A DNA stretch of 64,000 nucleotides from Circinella minor. Its lineage: Eukaryota; Mucoromycota; Mucoromycetes; Mucorales; Lichtheimiaceae. This document shows, in pieces, positions 10,401 through 22,155 of this stretch. The notes under the pieces were generated by a model. It was not told where the DNA came from, ran no database searches, and saw only the letters and a list, made by a program, of their open reading frames with translations. Where the stretch lies: NCBI GenBank assembly GCA_016758965.1, contig JAEPRB010000079.1, forward strand, positions 62,001 through 126,000, in the 5' to 3' direction. The first letter of the stretch is position 1; each line of letters starts with the position of its first letter. Position numbers and translations under genes: made by a program.

Positions 10401-13400
10401 AATTGGGTGGTCAAGCTGTAGTACAAGGTGTGGCTGGTACTTGGAACGAATTGACAAGTAATGTCAATATCATGGCTGCCAATCTTACGGATCAAGTCCG
10501 ATCGATTGCTGAAGTAACGAAAGCTGTAGCATTGGGTGATTTATCTAAAAAGATTGAAGTGGAATCTGGAGGAGAAATACTGGAACTCAAAAATATTGTG
10601 AATAATATGGTGGATCAATTACGAATTTTTGCATCTGAAGTCACGCGTGTATCCAAAGAAGTCGGTACCGAAGGTAAATTAGGTGGTCAAGCCATGGTCG
10701 AAGGCGTTGCTGGTACTTGGCATGAATTAACCGATAATGTCAATCAAATGGCGGCCAATTTAACGAATCAAGTACGATCCATTGCGGAAGTAACAAAAGC
10801 TGTAGCTCATGGTGATTTATCCAAAAAAATTGAAGTCGAAAGTGGTGGTGAAATATTGGAACTCAAGAACATTGTTAATAACATGGTGGATCAACTCCGG
10901 GTTTTTGCATCCGAAGTAACCCGTGTGGCAAGAGAAGTCGGAACGGATGGTAAATTAGGTGGTCAAGCGGTTGTACAAGGTGTGGCGGGTACCTGGATGG
11001 ATCTAACCGATAATGTCAATACAATGGCTGCTAATTTGACCAGTCAAGTTCGGTCCATTGCTGAAGTGACGAAAGCTGTTGCTTTGGGTGATTTATCTAA
11101 AAAAATTGAAGTGGAGTCCGGTGGTGAAATATTAGAACTTAAAAATATCGTAAATAATATGGTGGATCAATTACGAATTTTTGCATCTGAAGTCACGCGT
11201 GTATCCAAAGAAGTCGGTACCGAGGGTAAATTGGGTGGTCAAGCTGTGGTACAAGGTGTTGCAGGCACTTGGAATGAATTGACAGATAATGTGAATATCA
11301 TGGCGGCCAATTTGACAACTCAAGTACGATCTATTGCAGAAGTGACGAAAGCCGTAGCGAGTGGTGACTTGTCTAAAAAGATTGAAGTAGAAACACGTGG
11401 TGAAATTTTGGATCTCAAGAATATTGTGAATAATATGGTGGATCAATTACGTGTGTTTGCTTCCGAGGTCACACGTGTGTCACGCGAAGTAGGTACAGAT
11501 GGTAAACTAGGTGGTCAAGCTGTTGTGAATGGTGTGGCAGGTACTTGGATGGACTTGACAGATAATGTCAATACAATGGCAGCGAATCTGACGACGCAAG
11601 TAAGATCTATTGCTCAAGTCACTAAAGCAGTAGCCAATGGTGATCTATCGAAAAAGATTGAAGTGGAAGCACGAGGTGAAATTTCGGATCTAAAAAATAC
11701 TGTGAATGACATGGTGGATCAACTCAGTGTTTTTGCGGCTGAAGTCACAAGAGTCTCCAAAGAAGTCGGTACGGAGGGTAAATTGGGTGGTCAAGCCATG
11801 GTAGAAGGTGTAGCAGGAACATGGCTTGATTTAACAGACAATGTCAATACCATGGCAGCTAATTTAACAACACAAGTACGATCTATTGCACAAGTCACCA
11901 AGGCGGTCGCTCTAGGTGACCTTAGTAAAAAGATTGAAGTTGAAACGCGGGGTGAAATTCTAGAACTGAAAAATATTGTGAATGACATGGTGGATCAATT
12001 ACGTATTTTTGCATCTGAAGTCACGCGTGTATCTAAAGAAGTTGGAACGGATGGTAAACTAGGAGGACAAGCCATGGTACCCAATGTCGATGGTACTTGG
12101 ATGGAACTTACCAATAATGTCAATATCATGGCTGCCAATCTTACAAATCAAGTACGATCGATTGCAGAAGTAACGAAAGCCGTAGCGTTGGGTGATTTAT
12201 CTAAAAAAATTGAAGTGGAATCAGGTGGTGAAATTTTGGAACTTAAAAATATTGTCAATAACATGGTGGATCAATTACGAATTTTTGCATCTGAAGTCAC
12301 GCGTGTATCCAAAGAAGTCGGTACCGAAGGTAAATTAGGTGGTCAAGCCATGGTTGAAGGGGTTGCTGGTACTTGGCATGAATTGACAAACAATGTCAAT
12401 ATTATGGCGGCCAATCTGACAAACCAAGTACGATCGATTGCTGAAGTGACCAAAGCAGTAGCATTAGGTGACTTATCTAAAAAAATTGAAGTCGAATCGG
12501 GTGGCGAGATATTGGAACTCAAGAATATTGTGAACAACATGGTGGATCAACTAAGAGTGTTTGCATCTGAAGTAACGAGAGTGTCCAAAGAAGTGGGTAC
12601 AGAAGGTCGACTAGGTGGACAAGCCATTGTACAAGGTGTGGCAGGTACTTGGAATGAACTCACTGATAATGTGAATATCATGGCTGCGAATCTTACGACC
12701 CAAGTACGTTCTATTGCTGAAGTGACCAAGGCTGTAGCCAATGGTGATCTTTCTAAAAAGATTCATGTGGAAGCCCGAGGTGAAATTTCAGATTTGAAAA
12801 ATACAGTGAATGATATGGTGGATCAATTAAGTGTTTTTTCAACTGAAGTCACTCGTGTTGCCCGTGAAGTCGGTACTGAGGGTAAATTGGGTGGTCAAGC
12901 TATTGTTCAAGGTGTAGCTGGTACATGGAAAGATTTAACAGATAATGTTAACATGATGGCTGGTAATTTGACAACTCAAGTACGATCTATTGCTACAGTA
13001 ACAACAGCTGTTGCTAAAGGTGATTTGTCACGTAAGATTGTCGTTGAAGTACAAGGTGAAATATTGGAACTCAAGTAAGTGTGAAGAAAAAAAAATAAGC
13101 AATTTTAGCGATATATTTATATATTCATTTTGCAGGCAAAAGAAATAAAGGAGAAAATAAAAAGCAATTGGAAGAGATATTGATGAATTATTTATTCTTT
13201 TATAGGGACACTGTTAATTCTATGGTGGATCAATTACGAGTATTTGCAGCCGAAGTAACTCGGGTTGCTCGTGAAGTCGGTACCGAGGGTATGTTGGGTG
13301 GTCAAGCTACCATTGTAGGTGTCGATGGTACTTGGAAAGACCTTACTGATAATGTTAATTTGATGGCCAGCAATCTTACTGATCAATTACGAGCTATTGC

Positions 13401-14556
13401 CGCTGTTTGTAAAGCTGTTGCTCAAGGCGACTTGTCTAAAAAGATTGAAGTAGAAGTCCATGGTGAAATTGCCGAACTTAAAAACACCATCAATACGATG
13501 GTGGATCAACTCAACTCATTCGCTTCCGAAGTCACACGTGTTGCTCGTGAAGTCGGTACGGAAGGTAGATTGGGTGTTCAAGCGGAAGTAGAAGATATTG
13601 AAGGTGTATGGCGTGAAATCACAAGTAATGTCAATACGATGGCTTCCAATTTGACAACCCAAGTGCGTGCTTTTGCTCAAATTTCTGCCTCTGCTACCGA
13701 AAATGACTTTTCTCGTCTAATTACTGTGGAAGCTTCTGGTGAAATGGATTCTCTCAAGACTAAAATTAATCAAATGGTGGCCTCTTTACGTGACGCAATT
13801 CAAAAGAATCGATTGGCAAAAGAAGCAGCTGAATTGGCCAATCGTTCCAAGAGTGAATTTTTAGCTAATATGAGTCATGAAATCCGTACACCTATGAATG
13901 GTATTATAGGCATGACAAGTTTGACTTTGGAAACTGAATTATCACGTCAACAACGTGAGAATTTAATGATTGTTTCTAGTTTGGCCAATAGTTTATTGAC
14001 GATTATTGATGATATTTTGGATATCTCCAAGATTGAAGCAGGTCGTATGACGATCGAATCAATTCCTTTCTCACTTCGAGCAGCTATTTTTAGTGTTCTC
14101 AAGACATTGGCGGTTAAGGCAAATCAAAAGAAATTGGATTTGATCTATAGTGTGGATAATTCAATTCCTGATCAATTGGTGGGTGATCCATTACGTTTAC
14201 GTCAAGTCATTACTAATTTAATTGGTAATGCTGTCAAGTTTACAAATCATGGTGAAGTTGTATTACAAACTCGAGCTATTGAAATGCAAGGGGATCATGT
14301 AAAAGTAGAATTTTGTGTAAGTGACACAGGTATTGGTATTCCATCGGATAAATTAGATGTTATCTTTGATACCTTTGCACAAGCAGATGGTGGTACAACG
14401 TAAGATTATTTTATTTTTATTTTTATTTTTTGGTATAGAGAAACAAAATCAAAAAAAAAAAAAGAGGAGATGGGGTTAATTTGAAAAGGTTGAGGTGTTA
14501 GATTAATGATAAAAATAATTTCTGAACATTTTTTGATTGTATCTTTTATACGATCC

Positions 14557-14589
<33 letters not shown>

Positions 14590-15663
14590 CGTAAATATGG
14601 TGGTACTGGTTTAGGATTATCTATTTCCAAGGCATTTGTACAATTGATGGGTGGTACTTTATGGGTAGAATCAATGTACGGTCGTGGATCTCAATTCTAT
14701 TTCACCGTCAACTTACGACAATATAACATGGGCGAAAAAGAAGTTCGAGAAAAATTGACTCGATTCCAAGGTCGACGTGTTCTTTTCTTAGAAACCACCC
14801 CTGGTGATCAAAGTAACAACCTCATGGACCAAATCAGTGAATTGGGTCTTCGTCCCTTGAAGGTCACAAGCATTGCTGAAGCTACCAACACGGCCAACTC
14901 CACAACAACCCGAACCGACCATGCACCTTTGTTTGATACACTTATTGTCGACAAAATGTCACATGCAGAACGTATTCGAGAAATTGTTCATTTACGTTTC
15001 ACTCCCATCGTCCTTATTACTCCCGATATTCATCCACTCAACATGAAACTATGTATTGATTTGGGTATTACAAGCTGTATCAATTCTCCCGTCAGTGTTT
15101 TGGATCTTGCACATGCTTTATTACCGGCATTAGAAAACCATGTCGCTTTACCAAGCGATGCAGCTAAATCGGCTTCGCTCGAAATTTTATTGGCAGAGGA
15201 TAATATTGTAAATCAAAAATTAGCAGTACGTATCTTGGAGAAATTCGGTCATCATGTCAAGATTGTATCCAACGGTCAATTGGCTGTACAAGCATTCCAA
15301 TCTCAATCTTTTGATTTGATTCTAATGGATGTTCAAATGCCTGTTATGGGTGGTTTTGAAGCAACTCAAAAGATTCGTGATATTGAAAAGGCATCTGGTA
15401 CAGATGCCCATATTCCTATTATTGCATTGACAGCTCACGCTATGATTGGTGATCGAGAGAAATGTTTAAATGCCGGAATGGTAAGTTTTGGAAAGATAAA
15501 AATAAAAATTGTTTTTTTCTATAGTATTCACGATTAACTGATATATTATTATTATTATTATTACTATTACAATATATTATATTAGGACGAATATGTCACG
15601 AAACCATTAAGATTCCCAGAATTAATATCAGCTATCAAGAAGTTTGCTTCTAGGTCCCAATAA
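6574..15663 (+). CDS. NIK1: Giant group III (Nik1/Os-1 type) hybrid histidine kinase with 20 HAMP cores
   Basis: Eight exons: 6574-7354, 7642-8340, 8476-8759, 8868-9134, 9230-13074, 13206-14399, 14589-15480, 15586-15663; all phases agree and give 2,679 residues. The first ~350 residues are low-complexity (poly-Asn, poly-Gln). Then come 20 HAMP cores (type [12 protein letters not shown]) linked by 19 connectors in a 92-residue period, to about residue 2,160. Next are a HisKA dimerisation domain with phospho-acceptor His ([16 protein letters not shown], about 2183), an HATPase domain (N box [25 protein letters not shown]), a degenerate receiver-like stretch, and a C-terminal receiver with phospho-acceptor Asp (LILMDVQMP, about 2604) and the conserved KP (VTKPL). 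No membrane segment is seen, as in Nik1/Os-1 cytosolic sensors. Family knowledge: these act upstream of the Hog1 osmostress pathway and are targets of phenylpyrrole and dicarboximide fungicides. Ascomycete members usually have about 4-9 HAMPs. I start at ATG 6574; the TTG twelve bases upstream is not credible. Confidence 0.95.
7471..7499. repeat. (AT)/(GT)n microsatellite in kinase intron 1
   Basis: TATATATGTGTGTG... run within intron 1 (7355-7641), followed by a G-rich patch. Confidence 0.9.
9230..13074 (+). repeat. 14-unit, 276-bp coding tandem repeat (HAMP units) in one exon
   Basis: Exon 5 of the kinase is made of 14 tandem 276-base (92-codon) units, each starting at Val-Asp-Gln-Leu (9230, 9506, 9782, ...). 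The last unit is cut shortly before its end by the exon boundary. Some non-adjacent units share long identical stretches: the units starting near 10610 and 12262 are the same over roughly 85 bases from GATCAATTACGAATTTTTGC onward. This indicates duplication or conversion at DNA level in addition to protein-level conservation. Confidence 0.9.
14559..14584. repeat. (AT)n run next to the kinase exon 7 acceptor
   Basis: An alternating AT tract lies directly before the acceptor AG at 14587-14588 in intron 6, in place of a pyrimidine tract. Confidence 0.85.
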
Positions 15664-17101
15664 TGATGATTTATATAACTGTAAATGTACATAGTCCTCG
15701 TTTGTTGTTTGTTTTGTTTGTTCTTTTTTTTTTTATCTATCTATTCTTTTTATCTATCTATCTATATATATATATAATATAAATATCTTTTTTTTGTATC
15801 AGTTTAAATTCGCTTGTTTTTTTTTTCTGGAGCGCAATGATGAGAGAAAATCCATATTTTAATTATATGCAAATATAAAAGTATACATGTATTACAATAT
15901 CGAAAATAATGCAAATATATATGACTTATTGTCTACTATTTGATCCCTGTCCCCAAAGTAAAAATCACAGCTAATTTTTTTATAGCATTTAGCAGTTGAT
16001 ATATACAACTACCTGGTATGAGTTTATCTTATTTTTTTTTTTCTTTTTTAAAAAAAGAGAAAGGCATTCATTTTACACGCTTTTCATTGGATAGTTTCCA
16101 ATTAATTATTTTACTTATATGTAGCAATTTATGAAGGATGAGGGATGAAAAGAGCATAAAATAATGCCAGGAAGTTGGTTTTACTATGTCTAAAATGAAG
16201 AGAGTGTGTGATACATTACGTACTCGCATTGGTTATCGGTCACGTTAACGGTATTGAAACCACGATTACATTACGATAACTAGGACGTTAAACTTTAAGA
16301 GTTAATTTTTGAGCCTAATTTAGTTTTATTTATATAGTAAAATTAAAAAAGACACAAAAAAAAATAGTCCACAATTTTATATGCTTTACACCATAAAACA
16401 CTCCTTTTTTATGAAATAAAAATAAATTACGTAATCACATGTCACACAAATCTAACCTCGATCTGGATGACATTTTCTAATGGCTTGGGGCTGAAGGCTG
16501 ACCAAGAAGGGGCGAGTCCTTTAAGACGTACTTATGTGTAGGGGATACAATTGGTAGTTAAAGATCGTGCCCGTGCAATGCATTTATATGGGAGAAAAAT
16601 ATACCAACTCAAACTTTGATACCTAACTTGTTTTAAGAATTATTGATAAAAAAAAAAATAAATAGTCTCAATAAATTACTATGATAACATATAAAAAAAC
16701 AATCGTTCGACTATGACAAACAAAGTAAATTGCTTGATATGAATTGTTGCTCGGCGTCACCATGTCATTTTTATACCTATGTATCAATATATATCTATAT
16801 GATTATATCTAAATATATATCTCTTACTGACATTTTATCAATATCCTTCTTCCATCATTAAAAATAGTGTTATAACGCAGTATTGATAATACTCCTCTCC
16901 TCCTTCTTTCACACGATAGATCTTGCTTGATTTACGTATCATTGTTTATAATAGATCCATCACATAATACATGACAATCAAGTTTTTTTTTCTTTGATAT
17001 ATTACCTTAATAGTACCCGCCAACATATTGTTTAGGTGTTCCAAGAAATGAAATGTTGTGTGCAATAGCAGAAGAAAGCGAATAACATGTGGTAGAATCA
17101 G

Positions 17102-18074
17102 TTACATCTGGGACATATTCAGGTCTACTATTGGAGCAACGTCGATAGTTATTTCAAGGCTAAAAGGCATAATAACTCTTGGATACCATATTGACAAGCT
17201 TATTTCTATTGCATTAACTGCTGCTATGTGGTCAGCAGGAAGAACAATGCAGCAATAGTTTGCATTGTAATAGTGACATGGTAACAAAACAAACGTCGTT
17301 GTTCAATCTCCTGTATATGACTATTGTCTATTGGTGAATAGCGAACCGTGTATAATATAAATATAAAAGCAGAACCAATATCTTGGATAGACACAGAAAT
17401 GATCTTCACATGGGAATTAGAAAAGATGGTTCTTTTGTAGAAGAAGAAAAGTTGACCTTTTAAATTACGATGCTTTAAGCAATGGCGTCATGTTTCAATG
17501 ATAGCACAAGAAAAGCATCATCAGTAGGCATAGAAGATGAATGTTTGTTTTGATGTTGAACATAAGCCGAAACTTTGGCAGCACTAGCACTGGAGTACGT
17601 TGCTGCGCAATGTTCGCACAAGAGATCAATTTCATCAACAAGCATAGCTGACAATGCATTTCACTGTGACACAAAGTCTACATGACACAGGCATGAAAAA
17701 AAAAAAACTTTACCACTCAATATATCAGCCCAAGAGTGTAACCCAAGGTTTAAACCAAGAGCTAATACTGGACCAGTGTCATTGATATGACTATTAAGAG
17801 GTTCAAGCCTTTTATGCCCGTATACTTTAAAACAGCTAAAGTATTTGATAGGACACTTTTCTTCTTCTTGTTTCTTGACCATAATAGGCGGTGGTTCACA
17901 CATTACAGGTCGCGAACGAGAAACAACCATAGGAGGGAAAACATCAAATGTAAAGTGAGGCCTTGGTGACAATGGTGAAGCGGAAAAGGGACCCAATGTC
18001 AAACATTTTGCAGAAATAATTGTGCGCAATGAATGCAACATGGCGAAAAATAAATGAATGTACCACAAGTGCAA
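17102..18074 (-). pseudogene. Possible decayed protein-coding remnant, unidentified
   Basis: Minus-strand open stretches at 17661-18074 (137 codons), about 17475-17650 in another frame, 17224-17409 and 17102-17287 have mixed, protein-like composition instead of the Phe/Lys/Tyr bias of random AT-rich DNA. Examples are PLNSHINDTGPVLALGLNLG and VDEIDLLCEHCAATYSSASA. No single frame or plausible splice set links them; stops and frame changes intervene. It could be a dead gene or mobile-element ORF. I do not recognise the family. A real gene with introns I failed to join is the alternative. Confidence 0.3.
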
Positions 18075-18237
18075 GGAATGAACAAAGACAAAACCATAGA
18101 CAATGGAACCAATAAAAGTAGCAAGCGGCGCCTAGAGCAATAATTACCAAAACGAAAATGACCTAGAGACCTTCGCCCACAATTTCTTGAATTCTTTTTT
18201 GGATAAAGTAATAAAGTAGAAAAAAATCGGCGCTGGA

Positions 18238-18342
18238 GGGTGAAGTAAAAAAAAAAAAAAGAAAGGGAAGTGAAGTAGAAAAAAAAAGGAGGGGGAGTGA
18301 AGTAGAAACAAACGGTACCGAGGGGTGAAGTAAAAATGCAGA
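18238..18342. repeat. Imperfect 27-30 bp tandem repeat, four copies
   Basis: The core TGAAGTA(G)AAA recurs at 18241, 18271, 18298 and 18325, each preceded by a G-rich block and followed by an A-rich block. Spacings are 30, 27 and 27 bases. It lies in the gene-poor region. Confidence 0.7.
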
Positions 18343-21329
18343 AACGAAGAAAAAGGAGGGGGTATTTATACAAAAGAAAAGATCATGTGGTTTTTTCTCT
18401 TGGGATTTTTTTTTCTTTTTGACCTATTTTCTCGCGTCATGGTACTATGAGCGTGTAAAAAATGAAATGTTCATAATAAAAATGAAAATGTTGCAGTGGC
18501 AACATTATTGTAGAGATGAAAATGGCATGACTTAATCTTTGTTTTCACGCATTGCGCCCTACTTCCAGTACATTTTACATCTGTGGGGGGGCTGTTCTAT
18601 AAGAACTGGTGTTTTTTTATGTAACTATGTAATAGTTTATACTGTATATTGATCATATTTGGATATACATGTTTGAGCTTTCAGAAGTATCTTTTATTAT
18701 TATGGGCTTTTTATTAATAAAAATATTGTATACCTATATTATCATTTTCTTAGTGATATTAGAAAAAATCCGCAGAAACAAAATTACTGTTGAAAAAACG
18801 AGCTGCGCATCTAAACACTATCATTTATATTGCCAGCTAAATTCAAATGATTTCTTTAAACTAAACATTTATAAATATTGATCGTAATTTATTATTTATA
18901 TTATGCACTATATCATAGGGGTTGTTGCTTATCTGATCACGTTGATGCACTAAACTGTTTGTGCTTCGTCAGGATAATATACCAACGACAACTTTTATGT
19001 AGTTTTTTTTTACTTTCTGGTATAGTTTAAATTTTTTTTTAAATTTATTAAGATGGAAGACTAATGGACCTTCGCCTATAGGCCTGTGGTCGCTTCCTTG
19101 CGGTACGGTATGATTAAGAGCAATTGTATATATACATATGAAATAGGGGTAGAGAATGAAACTGAAAAAACCCAGTATGAGAAAAAGTTAAATTGATGAG
19201 AGCAAAGGCTGTTATTTGGTGCGGCTGAAAAGTAAGAGAAAAACATTGAGAAAAAGAAGGGAAGGAGGAATGGAGCTGCAAAGAGAGTAATATAAAAGGT
19301 ATTCTAGTTTAGATGTGTGGTACTTTCTGGTATAGCTGCTCTATATAAATATATATTATTGAGAAAAAGTGTATAAGTTACAAATAGTTATCAGTTACGT
19401 GGCATATGTACTTTGGACATTGTTGGCATGTTTTGCATTTTTTTTTCTTACTTCAATACTAAACTGATTTTCATGTGTGCAGAATAAAGTGATTATAACC
19501 AAATGAGAACTATCGTACGCATAAGAAAATAAAAGTTATATTCCTTTTCGCATAAGCATATCCGTACTACAGTGCGTCAAGTAGATTATTTAGAAGAATA
19601 AAACGAAAAACTTAAAGTTGAATATGTCTCTTTTTTTCACCAAAAGTGGGGATTTTCATGTTTAGCAATGATTGGGATCATGATTTATTATAGTAGGATG
19701 ACAACAACACCCATTATCGTTTTTTTTAAAATTTGTTTTGAACTTAATAAACATTTATTAATCCAATACAATATAGTGTACCGAACTTAAAGCTCTAGGT
19801 TTAAAAAATGTCGTGAATCGATTATCATATATAAAGGAAAGTACGCAATTACTTTTTTCTTATCAATATATTCAAAATTTTATTGTTATTATCATTACTG
19901 GATAATAGATGATTTATCTATTACAATATAATATAATATATTATAGATAAGAATGATCCATATAGTGATATAATTAAATAAGGTAAAAAAAAAAAAGGGG
20001 TTATATAAGTATATCCCTGTGAGTGTACGATTGTAAATAAGAAATACCTATTTTCCAACTAGTCTACGTAATAAAAGTTATTAGTAGTTAAATATTAATG
20101 TACGTAATGAATTTTGTATATAAATTTAATATAGTAAATGTAAGGAATAAAATTATACAGTAAGATTGCTATTTTTATTTTGTTATAAAATAGCAATTAA
20201 TAATAAAATGATGTGTGTGGTGAGAACGTGGAAGAGTCGTTGATATTGATTTTTGTAATTTGATGGATGACCTTTGAACAATATGATTGCTCTTGTTGAG
20301 GTTGATAAATTATGATAATAGATACTTTTGTAATTTGGTTCTTATCATTATTGCTCTTGATATTGGATATAAGCTACGTAAAGCCATATGTACTCGTTTT
20401 GTTCCTTAAAGTGTAACTATGATTGTAGTATTCATCGACTGTGATATAGTTGGTCGTTTTCAAGTAAGTCGATTTAATTTTTAGCATTGATTCTAATTTT
20501 TAAAGTGTTCTACGTAGGCAAGGGATTATACCATATTTTTATTTAATATGTTGATTTGACATCATTGGTTTTGATTATGTATTATATTTTTTTTTTTATA
20601 TTTGTAGTGAGAGATCTTGTGTTCTTTTTATTTTTATTTTTTGTTTGATTCTTGACTTGATAGTTTTTGTTATGTGAAGGGATACGTAAATACATTTTTT
20701 TCTCTTCTTGACTTTTGTCTCTTCGAAAAATCTACAGTGATATAGTACGTATCTCTTCTTTTTTTGTAGAGTTTCAAGCTTCTTTGCTGCTCTTGTTGAC
20801 CGTTGTTTTTGGGTTAGCTTTGTGCTATGTACTTACTATGTGTGTAGAACGAGGGATGAGGGTATAGATAAATTTTGAATTAGTAATAATAGAGAATAAT
20901 AAAGTAATATTATTATTTGCAGTCATCATCACATACAATAAGAACCTTTACCATACATCTTTAAATAATGCGGGATTTTCAGTATTCATACGTACGTATT
21001 CTTTAAATAGTAATTCATATTATGTAAGAATCGTGGCTATTGTAGCTTTTTAGAAACGAATGTATATACGTACTAATATATGGATAGGTGAAATTTATTT
21101 ATTTATTTATTTATGAACCTACAATAATACATTAAAACTCTTGCTATATTCAACTATAATAATCTTTTTTGAAGGCAGAAGGAGAAAAATTAATATTTTC
21201 CTCTTATGATATAGTTTTCTGCTGATTTTGTTCGCTATTCTCTTTGCTCTAGCTTTTGTTTTATATACTCTTTGGCTTCTGAGGTAACATTTTTACATTC
21301 CAATAAATAAAAAGCTTTTCTATTAAACT

Positions 21330-22155
21330 CTACTCATCATGTACAAGATGAAGTATTCCTTTATCTGTAATATCATTACATTTCATCAAAGTCAAATCCT
21401 TTAATTTATTTATTTCAGCAAATCTTGCAACAATATCATCCGTTAGTCCTGTTACAGATCCGAAGCAAAGTCCATTGTTCATACTTCCACAAAGTATTTC
21501 ACCCATACTCCCATCAAGTATTTTTTGACAACCATCATAGATCCGATATTTATGTATATGTTTGCCAATCAATGATAATTGATAAGTCATTGTATAAATC
21601 TCGCCATCGACCGTGACTTCATACCACAATTTTGATAGCTTTTGTAACAAATCCAATCATTTTGGATTCACTTCTAGGCATTCAAAAAGTTCAATTGTTG
21701 ATAATTCTGATAGGATAATATAGACAACTTCATATGGAGACGAGTAATGAAATCAATACGTTTACGTATAGATCCATAGGATTCATCTTGTGTATCATAA
21801 TATTCGTTGTCGTAATCTTCAGGATCAGAGTAACTGTTTCCTATTGCCGTGTTGCTAGCATTATTCATTTCTTTTATTTTTTGATTTAGTAAGATGAATT
21901 TTAATTTGGTTGTGATGATCCCAAAAGATTTACTCGTAAACTCTTCTAATTGAGCGATTGACAATTGTCCTTCAATGGATCCCGTCTCTCCTTCTTTAAT
22001 TGTAAAGTACAAGTGTTGTGGGTTCCAAAAAAAAAAGAACAAGAAGAAAGATTAAACTGAGGCGTGGCAATGGAATACCTGAATTATGTGAGTTATATAC
22101 ATATTCGAGGTAACACAAACTATTTTTCAAAAGTTCTTGTTGTGTTGGTGGATTC
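21330..22155 (-). pseudogene. Broken LRR / F-box-like gene remnant
   Basis: Minus strand. A C-terminal frame 21330-21656 ends in a leucine-rich-repeat-like stretch (LKDLTLMKCNDITDKGILHL, then a stop), the pattern of AMN1/F-box type LRRs. Upstream, a second frame (21674-22042) covers an acidic, Tyr/Asp-rich protein segment. Just before it a third frame (about 22037-22154, NPPTQQELLKNSLCYLEYVY...) joins only if one base is skipped in the ten-A run at 22027-22036 (ten T on the coding strand). Between the second and third segments there is both a frame change and an in-frame TGA. No start or F-box is found. The simplest reading is a pseudogene with at least two lesions. An intron-containing live gene or a homopolymer assembly error is possible. 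Confidence 0.4.

Larger units (their letters stand above)
15664..21329. other. 5.7-kb gene-poor region with decayed coding remnants
   Basis: After the kinase stop codon I find no complete gene, tRNA or rRNA up to 21.3 kb. Composition is AT-rich with many TACGTA-containing words. Two parts differ from the background: 17.1-18.1 kb has minus-strand frames with mixed amino-acid composition (listed separately), and 18,240-18,340 holds a short tandem repeat. A perfect 15-bp direct repeat (TACTTTCTGGTATAG) lies at 19011 and 19321. Confidence 0.6.

Noticed and set aside
9226..12741. Minus-strand open frames of 65-91 codons across the HAMP array
   Set aside because: They recur with the 276-base period and are antisense shadows of the repeated coding exon.
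9230..13074. Regular repeats resembling a CRISPR or other array
   Set aside because: Units are 276 bases, fully coding, and there are no short repeats with unique spacers.
19011..19335. 15-bp perfect direct repeat (19011 and 19321) as a possible LTR or target-site pair
   Set aside because: No matching flanks, no internal ORF, and exact 15-mers recur by chance at about this rate in a window of this size and bias.
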